Shown piece after piece: positions 63,777 through 64,000 of a stretch of 64,000 nucleotides of DNA. The position numbers and the translations under genes were made by a program. Source of the stretch: an uncultured Olsenella sp. (GTDB lineage Bacteria > Actinomycetota > Coriobacteriia > Coriobacteriales > Atopobiaceae); NCBI GenBank assembly GCA_900316105.1, contig ONBR01000011.1, positions 62,001 through 126,000 of the forward strand, in the 5' to 3' direction. The notes beneath the pieces are model-generated. The model made no database searches, was not told the DNA's origin, and worked only from the letters and a program-made list of their open reading frames with translations. Positions within the stretch are counted from its first letter, which is position 1. Each line of letters opens with the position of its first letter.

Positions 63777-64000
63777 CTAGAAGAGCACCGTTGTCACGCC
63801 TGAGTCGGGATCCCTTACGTAGCGGATGCTCTCCTTGCCCAGCGCATCATACAGAATGCCGTTCTTTTCGTTGAGGAGCCGGGAGTTCACCTGGTCCATG
63901 AGCTCTATGCTTGCAGCTTGGTACTGACCGTTGCTCTTTCCCGCCGCCTTGTCCTTGGCCAGGAGGTCCCTCACCGCCCTTGCCGAGGCGTCGGCGTTCC
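63777..64000 (-). CDS. C-terminal part of an unidentified protein
   Basis: The frame runs on the minus strand from beyond the window edge to a stop at 63777. The visible 73 residues include DLLAKDKAAGKSNGQYQ and end in RDPDSGVTTVLF. They show no motif I recognise. The 5' end and identity lie outside the window. Confidence 0.5.
   Translation of the reverse strand, partial: NADASARAVRDLLAKDKAAGKSNGQYQAASIELMDQVNSRLLNEKNGILYDALGKESIRYVRDPDSGVTTVLF

Overview
The window is a 64 kb piece of a GC-rich actinobacterial chromosome. Codon use, a T-box ahead of ileS, an S-box ahead of metK, a class III fructose-bisphosphatase, Ltp-type repeats and LTA-synthase-like enzymes suggest a Coriobacteriia member, probably Atopobiaceae (Olsenella-like). 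The genus is inference. I found no rRNA, tRNA, CRISPR array, prophage or transposase gene.

Layout. 1-7.7 kb (minus strand): 5' part of guaB, a membrane glycosyltransferase, rluD, lspA, and T-box-controlled ileS. 7.8-15 kb: fbp and ftsH (plus), a TrmH-family methyltransferase (minus), and an L,D-transpeptidase (plus). 15.3-34.7 kb (minus): a conserved superoperon related to the firmicute thiN-rpmB-yloU-yloV-recG-plsX-acpP-rnc-smc-ftsY-ffh block. Read from its 5' side it runs HAD/thiamine-pyrophosphokinase fusion, rpmB, asp23, fakA, recG, rsmD, coaD, (a plus-strand DUF47-pit phosphate pair intervenes), a SepIVA/DivIVA-like protein, DUF177, rpmF, plsX, acpP, rnc, smc, ftsY (frameshifted), ffh. 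34.8-37.8 kb: a zinc-ribbon protein and a secreted ricin-lectin/CHAP hydrolase with a one-base frameshift. 37.9-52.7 kb: a metK-priA-def-fmt-rsmB translation/replication block on the minus strand, opened by a 5'-truncated LTA-synthase-like gene plus a repeat array, and by a full-length LTA-synthase-like gene plus recQ. 52.8-64 kb: a TetR regulator, gltX, a flavoprotein, a second repeat array, a broken membrane-protein gene, a DnaQ-like exonuclease, a GGDEF-EAL receptor, an Ltp-repeat protein, a C_GCAxxG_C_C protein and a partial gene.

The most unusual structure is a pair of large non-coding elements (about 43.58-44.16 kb and 56.80-57.37 kb). Each has a perfect 30-32 bp palindrome, a short inverted series of 21-bp repeats on its left and a longer series of the same repeat on its right. 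The right series begins at exactly the same 101-bp offset in both copies, and a short box is conserved at the same position inside the offset. The 21-bp period equals two helical turns, which fits a phased protein-binding array. I know of no described system with this architecture.

Intergenic space is also rich in long perfect hairpins, some in recognisable families, and in a cluster of REP-like GAGACA...TGTCTC units at 32.8-33.3 kb.
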